Below are positions 57,326 through 64,000 of a stretch of 64,000 nucleotides of DNA, in pieces. Position 1 is the first letter of the stretch. Each line of letters opens with the position of its first letter. A program made the position numbers and the translations under genes. The notes under the pieces were generated by a model. The model worked only from the letters and a program-made list of their open reading frames with translations, ran no database searches and was not told the origin of the DNA. The DNA is from Heliopora coerulea (lineage: Eukaryota > Cnidaria > Anthozoa > Scleralcyonacea > Helioporidae). The stretch spans positions 310,001-374,000 of the forward strand of contig JASJOG010000053.1 in assembly GCA_030142905.1 (NCBI GenBank). The letters are read 5' to 3'.

Positions 57326-60300
57326 TAAATGTTGCATTGACTCTTCATTAACCTTACCTTCATAATCGTCAGTCTGGTGCACTGGGACACGCGTACAGGC
57401 ACCCAGCACGAGTATGAAACTACAAACTGGCAACGCCACCTAACATTGGAGCACTCGGCTGGTCTAAACCAACTCTTAAAGTACTTATTGACAGTTATGA
57501 AACTTTATTGTGGTCGTTACATTTGCTGCTTTGTGAACTTTAAGTAAATCACATTAATTATTATGCAAACGGCGACAAAACAAATAATAACCGAGTTACA
57601 AAGAGCAAAGTAGTCACTTTTGTAGAGCTGAAAAAACAATATCAACGCAGAAACGATAACTCAGTTGCAAAGATCGCAGTAACGATGTCTTTTATAAGTT
57701 TGTCGAGTGACTAAGAGTTCGGGAATATGAACTACTGCTAGTAACCGGCTTGAGAGGACGGACCCATGGTTCTACATAGCTGAGCCCTGCAATTGCTCTT
57801 CAGACCAGTTTCTGTCAACCCTTAAAAACTTGCAACACATGTAATATATCTCGCCACATTTTTTCAAAAAACAAAAGTTTTTGTTTCGATTCTGAACTTG
57901 CAACTTGAAAGAATTAACCAGTATAATGAATGGAATTTGAAGGTTCAAGAGGTCAAATGTTAGAGTTATCTTGTGGTTGTATCGTCTCCCAGTTGAACGT
58001 ATAGATTAAAAGTTGAACAATCCTCACTGGTTGTCTGCTTCTTCGTGACCTGCTTTGTAATGAGAGAGGAAATGAAAGCACTCAATCTGCAATTTCATAA
58101 ACTGTCGAGCTACAGTGACACGAAAGGCTGTCATGATCCCCGTGAAAGATCTAGGGGACAATTACATGCACTAAATAGTTCACGAAAAACACCCATGAAT
58201 CGTTGAATGAGTGGCTAATTTGAAGTCCTTAATTCGAGACAGATTTGTGTCTAAATTGGTGCGTGGGCTTCGTCGTTCTCGCAGCAATCGAGATATGAGT
58301 TTGAAATTCCCATCTGAGCGATAAACTTGATTTTGGAACATCATATTTAAGTGGACAGCCGGCAAGCTAGAATGATAGGATGAGGGAATAACTCGTCCTT
58401 ATGTTCCCGGTAAAAAGTAATTTAAAATGATGGGAGTCGTTAGTCATTTTTAACAAGGCCACACAGATGACGAAACTCCGGAGAAATAAATCAATTCTTG
58501 CCCAGAATATTCAAGATTTTAATCTCTCAGTTCTTTAGCCACGTGTGTCATGTACAAACGAAGATGAAATTGCTCCTGACAATAGAATACTTATTTTTTC
58601 CACAATATTAACATATAATAATAGTCTTTTCCACAATATTAATTTCCACAAGTCATGCCCTGTTGTACTTGGTTTCTCGTTTAATAAGCTTAACGATAAC
58701 GTCAAGTTCAGTTGCATGGTGATTGCGTCGTTGCTTTGATTACCGCATGAGGTGGATTTTAAAATCTTGAAGTAAGGTTATTTACGCGCGACTCGGAATT
58801 GTTGAGTCACATCAACATTGATAGTCTTACGTCAACACATAACAGAAACCCTCAGCCCATCTAGTTTGAGAATTCAAGTGGACCACACTCTGGGATGTGG
58901 TGTGCCACCTTGTTCGAGAACCCATATGTGTCATTTTGACCAGAACTTGAACTTCCCACACTTCAGTGCACCGCCTACGGTGAAAACTGGAAAGAGGCCG
59001 TGGGAAGGCGATTCAGTTGCATGAAAACTTATCCCGGTCTTAAGCGAGGTTTACATCTGCTTGTGATGATCAAATTGATCGCAAAAAACTATTTGTCAAC
59101 TGGCTCTTTATCTTATCAGATCAAACTCAGGGCCAGAACGGTATAAGGTAATGAAATAGATAATGAAATCAATTTCAGCGTTGTGTTTTAGTGGATTTGG
59201 TAGCTTTTATTTAAAGGAACTAGACCATGAACCTTCGCTATTTCGAGAGTTATATCTCTGGTCCAAACTGAATGGGTAGCCAGGGAGTCATACGCTCTAA
59301 AATTTGCCATAACAATGTATTTTAAGAGAAATTAGTTCACTGAAATTTACGTAAATATACCGAAGAGCTCTCAAGCCACGATGGCACAACCGTCTGCCAC
59401 GGGTGGATTCTTTTTCACATTTGCAACGGTGAACCAGTGACTTATCTTCCTTTTTTTTTGGACATTACTTATTGGTGAATATTGGTTAGCGATGAATTAC
59501 TTTTGTTTACTGAAATTATAATTGTAATACACCGTAATAATTCATGGAGGAACAAACAAAAAAGTGAGTGTCTAATTGGTTGTAAACTCGATGTTTCCTG
59601 AACTTTCTATTCGATTTACTTAGCTAGACATAGAACATGGTTATTTAAATGCGTTCCTATCATCAGGCATGTCGCAATTGGGGAAGTGCGCAGAGTGGGA
59701 CACACACCCAACGATTCCAAACAAGCAAAAATCGCCAAAAAGCATAAAAATCCTGCTGAAGGTTGATCGTGTTGGCATTGAATTCAGACAAAATTTGGTT
59801 AGGAAAGGCAGAACACGTTGCACAAATACATTCGGGGAAACTTTTTGGCAGCCCAATCAAATTGGGTTCGCTACCCCTCTGTATGGAAGTAGATATTTGT
59901 TACTGATCGAGTTTCCGTTGGGATCGGAGGTCGAGTTTTTTTTTCCCGTGTAATGTCAGAGCTGAATGGAAAATCCTTACAGTAGAAAAAAAGGAGGAAC
60001 TATAGTTATAGTCAAGTCGGCAACGCTTATTCTTTACAACACAACTTGCAACTGAACTAACACAGCTTGCAACTGAACTAACAATTATCATTAATTCCTT
60101 AACATCAATGTGAAATGAGACAGTCATTAGATGCAGTTTTTGTGGTATCCGGAATAATCAAGGTCTTGATCAGTGCTATCAACGTCAGCTCTGGACCTCG
60201 CCTGATAACACTAACCTTGACCTTGAGATAATTCCAGCCATCGCCGAAACTTCATTCAATACATATGACTGTTACCTTTGATTAACATCACATAGCTTTC

Positions 60301-60844
60301 TTAATATGGACAAAAGAATGCGCTAATTGAAAACGTGGGTGGAGTTCACAGCAAGAACTTATTAGAATAAAAGTTACTTTGAATTCTCTTGGTTAGCCAA
60401 GCACAAACTAATCCTTGATTAATGCTTTCCGGGTAGGATGTCCTTCTTGGACGAGTAAAATCGTCGAGACCTTTCATCAGGCTTTATTGTGAATTGCTTC
60501 CAACATAGAGGGAATAGCAGTAGGAGAGTCAATGTCTTAAATCTCCAGAATCCTTTACATAAAAAGACATCACATTTTCCGTTTGTAGATACCTGCCATA
60601 CAAGACCCACTCGTTGAAACTTTAACAAAAAAACGGACAAATCCCCTTCCCTTCTAAGTGAATTAAATCGCGAGATCGTGGAAATGACCGCGAGCTGAAG
60701 GCTTTAGGACAGGTAAATAAAACAGAGACACTAGGAATATCAAAAGACGACATGTCAGCCATGGAATACGGTTTATATATAAACACGTTTTTATGTAACT
60801 GAATGAATCAAGCGAATGTAAAATTATTTAACTTCGTTAACTCT

Positions 60845-61060
60845 TCCCAGCGGGATCTCTCCCTTTGACGAGAGAAATAGTCTGGCGTCAGCCGGTCTAA
60901 AATCGTACGGCTTTAGTCAGAATAAAATTACACAAGTCTTGTCCCAGGGGGAGAGAGTTGATTGAGATGGTTATAACACTTTCACTGCGAGAGCTTCCCC
61001 TTTGACGAGTAACATCGTCAGGCCTCAACCAGAGTAAAATAAGAGAAAATTGATCCAGCC
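60845..61060 (-). repeat. Two units of the same repeat, minus orientation
   Basis: 'cctttgacgagagaaatagt' followed by 'ctggcgtcagccgg' near 60870, and 'cctttgacgagtaacatcgt' followed by 'caggcctcaaccagag' near 60995, each after an 'agcgggatctctcc'-like block. Confidence 0.7.
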
Positions 61061-61527
61061 GCGAAAGAACTAAAAGCGTGCGTGATAAATTTTGTCCTGC
61101 AGGCCCATCAGACAGGCTTAGCTGGAGGCATGGCTTCGCTTCGAAGTAGCTCGAGATGACAGTGGCCGAAGGTAACCAAAAGTGAACCAGGGATAATAAA
61201 TGTGATTATGCAATCAGTATCAGATACATATAGATGCCATTCGGCTAAGCTTTTTCTTTGGATTTTCCTTATGAATTATTGACTCTTATAGATGTTTGAT
61301 TATATATTTATACATAACTTACTTTATCAACTTACTTCCGTTTCGTTGTAATGATGTTCTTGTTGCATGTTGTGAAATTTTGATAGAGTTTATGTAGTTT
61401 TAAATACTATATTAAAGTTACATCCAATTTCCTTTTTACATGTGTTTTATGTTTAAAACCCAGTTTCAGAATCGGTTTCAAATGACATAGAGACAACCCC
61501 CCCCTTCTTAAAAACATGCGCCTTGAG

Positions 61528-64000
61528 TTATGCCTCTGAAGCCGAACTACGATTTAATGGGGACACTGGGTTTTGTAGAATATTCAGCTTCTCTTTATCC
61601 CCTTTCATCATGGCAGTCCGAAAAGATCCCGAAGCACCTGTGGAATGTTTTCTCCCGTTAGCTTGTTTGTGCGCGCATGCTTGATTCTTTGACGTCGAGT
61701 CTCTCATGTTTCGTGGGCCGGGATTGTTCGCTGTCTGCGCATATGTCATCAATAAACTTCTATTGTCTGGTTTATTTTTCGTGTCTAGGATTCCCGGACA
61801 CCTACAAAGCTCGTCTTGTCGGTTGGTTTCCTCAACACACTCGGGGATCGAGCATTCACTCTGTTTCTTAACCTCGGCGATGAGACCTTGGCAGGACTTG
61901 AGCGCTCCTTGGATTTCACGTGTCCGATAAGAACTTGCAGCCTGCCGCTGTTGATTAAGAAGTGACTCTAATATAGACAACCTATCAACACAAAGTGAAT
62001 AAGATCGAATGAATGAATGAACGAACGAATGAACAAATGAATGAATGAATGAATGAACGAAAGAACGAATGAATGAATGATGAATGAGTGAATGAATGAA
62101 TGAATGAATGAATGTATGAGTGCATGAATTCATGAATGCATGAATTCATGAATGGATAAATGAATGAATGAACAAATGAATGAATGAATAAATGAATGAA
62201 TGAATAAATGAATGAATGAACGAACGAATGAACAAATGAATGAATGAAAGAACGAAAGAACGAATGAATGAATGAATGAATGAATGAATGAACTGTATTT
62301 AACTGAAAAACTAGTGGCCTTCAGAACGAAAATTAAAAATAAATAAAGAATAAATAAAAAATAACTAGAAAACTAGAAACAACACATCAGTTAAAACAAA
62401 TGTATGAATTCAAAAGTTAATATTTCTTACAGTAAAATCACAAATGCCTTGATTACTTTTAAGATATAGTCAAAGAGTGCACCTCAGTATTCTTTTACTA
62501 AAATCATTTGCTTAATGTTTTTGGTAATGAGTCCCACAATCTAGAAATTTTTATAGCAAACGAAAAGCTGTTGATATCATGTGTTTACTGCTGTTCGGGC
62601 TGGTGGTAATTGGTACCGAGTTAGAGAAATGATGAGTCCCATCATAAACTGGAGAAGGTACCAGAAAGAAAAGCAGCGTTCATTCCCCGCATTCTGATTT
62701 CTGAATTATTTTTATTTTTTCACGAATTATAATAAAAATCGGACATGGGAAAGATGCGAGATAACTCAGTTTTTGAGAGATTGGGATATTCATTCCATTT
62801 TCATGCCAAAAAATGAAAGGAAAATTATGGAATCGTTTCTGTAACTGGTTCATTATGAACCACAGTATGAACCAGACTGTTTCTGACTGTTCCCCTCTTT
62901 CGACTACACTAATCTGGTCGATCTACCATCACCAACATGCACTTATTCTCCCGGATTTAAACCGTTTATTTTTTTAAGTCCATCCATTTTTTTTGAAATA
63001 AACATTATACATTACCTTTCAATCAGCGCTTTCATCTCCATCTCCATCTCCTCTTCCTTTTCTAGTCTACGTGGTTCTGAAGGTAGTGAGAATTGTTCTG
63101 GTGGCAAGGAATAGCGCCACGATCTTCGGTCGTTATCCCATCTCTTTGGATCTGTTGAGCTTCGCGGTCGGAAGGGAACCCTCTGAAACGTTCCGTCACC
63201 CTGTGAAGAAAGGAAACAAGACCATCGGAAACTGTAATCAGATTAACCCTTTATTGTTTACGGTTTCCATTTGGCAACTTATTAGTTTTTCTCTGGCTAA
63301 CGCGAGACAATTTTACTCAGGCAAACGCCAGACGATTTTACTCTTCAAGAGGAGATCTCCTGGAAGCCCGACCAAGTAAAGGTTAATTTCCTTGAACAAA
63401 CTTAGCTTCCTCATGCAACAAATAATGATTAACAATGCAAATATGTTGGGATACATCATTACTGTATCAACTTCTTAATTCAACGGTTTTACAAAAGCTC
63501 AGACAGTCGATACATTAGTCACTACCACCCTAAACAAAAACCGAAGTTTTTCAAGAATTTACTCAAGTTAAACTAAACGTTTATCCATTTTTTTTGTCTA
63601 TTTACGTATTTAGTAATTCGTTTGTCTGTTTGTTTGTTTGTTTGTCTGTTTAATTATTTACTTAAACATCATAACATTGGCAGTGAGTAACTGTACCTTA
63701 TCTCGTCTAAAACTCATCTGCATGGATTCTCCATTTCCGTTCAGCCTCCAATCTCTGCAGACGAGAAAAAATATCGATAGACTCCAACCTTGTTGGGTGC
63801 AAATCTCGGGAATCCTACGTTAACTTTTGATCTCCTTATGCCCTCCCCACTTGAGGTACAAAAGTGGAAGAGCTTCCACTGAATAATTCCCAATGTATGA
63901 TGTAACTCACCTTACGTTACTGGAGTCGTGGTGAAGACCACTGTGAGATCTTGTTGCTCCACCTTGTTCACCAGCGAGACTCGAAACGCTGTGAGAGGGA
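61528..64000 (-). CDS. Unidentified coiled-coil protein, last four exons
   Basis: Exons: >64000-63911, 63754-63697, 63200-63016, 61981-61528. All have GT..AG ends and matching phases; the stop is at 61528-61530. The visible 3' part encodes about 260 residues. First comes a Ser/His-rich segment (SVSSLAGEQGGATRSHSG), then an Arg-rich stretch (RVPFRPRSSTDPKRW), then a coiled coil from LEKEEEMEMEMKALIERLSI through about 35 more residues. A cysteine cluster follows (CSIPECVEETNRQDELCRCPG), then a polar tail. I recognise no domain. The gene begins beyond the right edge. Confidence 0.75.
61998..62291 (+). repeat. (GAAT)n microsatellite
   Basis: About 290 bp of GAAT units with GAAC, AAAT and ATTC variants. 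It lies about 17 bases before the 3' splice site of the last exon of the minus-strand gene, where that strand reads (ATTC)n. Confidence 0.95.
63285..63366 (+). repeat. Tandem units of the 'cgccagacgattttactc' repeat
   Basis: Two half-units in a row ('ctaacgcgagacaattttac' then 'aacgccagacgattttactc'), followed by 'ttcaagaggagatctcctgg'. Confidence 0.7.

Larger units (their letters stand above)
54679..61527. other. Long region without a supported gene
   Basis: A possible 82-nt exon lies at 57358-57439 (-), with donor gtaagg but a weak acceptor. A 94-codon plus frame at 59669-59953 has no known motif. Units of the 'cagacgattttactcg' repeat recur near 56330, 57160, 57270 (+) and 60440, 60860, 60990 (-). 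Exons of the ILEI-like gene or upstream genes could hide here. Confidence 0.4.

Noticed and set aside
57358..57439. Possible exon with hydrophobic stretch and donor gtaagg (-)
   Set aside because: The acceptor is weak, no in-frame ATG exists and a second frame is also open, so the call is not supported.
59669..59953. 94-codon plus frame
   Set aside because: No motif, no splice context, and an overlapping minus frame of similar length; likely chance.

Overview
The window looks like nuclear DNA of an invertebrate animal, most likely an anthozoan cnidarian such as a coral or sea anemone. It is AT-rich and intron-rich, with long gene-poor stretches, many microsatellites, and decayed transposons of types common in cnidarians (PIF/Harbinger, hAT, Penelope-like, non-LTR retroelements, tRNA-derived SINEs). 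I cannot name the species from the sequence.

Layout, left to right. 0.5-1.3 kb is a truncated copy of the promoter and first codons of a PH-domain gene whose intact copy starts at 25.9 kb. 2.6-5.5 kb is a transposon-rich patch: one interspersed repeat, two Harbinger-type elements and one hAT-type MITE. 5.5-10.1 kb holds no gene that I can see. 10.16-20.42 kb (+) is a complete seven-exon gene for a 2,011-residue SAMD9/SAMD9L-like protein; one intron carries a dead Penelope-like element and another carries the second copy of the 2.6-kb repeat. 20.6-25.3 kb is intergenic, with a degenerate roughly 30-bp minisatellite, a (GA)n tract and a strong hairpin. 25.88-26.57 kb (+) is the intronless PH-domain gene. 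26.6-31.5 kb holds small foldback elements. 31.48-32.6 kb (-) is an intronless class A GPCR. 37.2-38.7 kb (+) is a 5'-truncated non-LTR retrotransposon. 39.45-52.17 kb (-) is a complete ten-exon gene for an 811-residue, probably membrane-anchored DUF885 protein. 54.5 kb (-) has one isolated exon resembling an ILEI/FAM3 domain. From 61.5 kb to the right edge (-) lie the last four exons of an unidentified coiled-coil protein.

The two large gene models rest on splice sites whose phases agree at every junction and whose summed exon lengths divide exactly by three (6,036 and 2,436 nt). The genes do not form an operon or an evident pathway. The most interesting biology is the cnidarian SAMD9-like protein (SAM, long disordered linker, Schlafen-type AlbA_2, SIR2-like, P-loop NTPase, helical tail), a family tied to antiviral and growth control in vertebrates and similar in design to STAND-type immune effectors. 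Family assignments come from recognition alone; no search was run.
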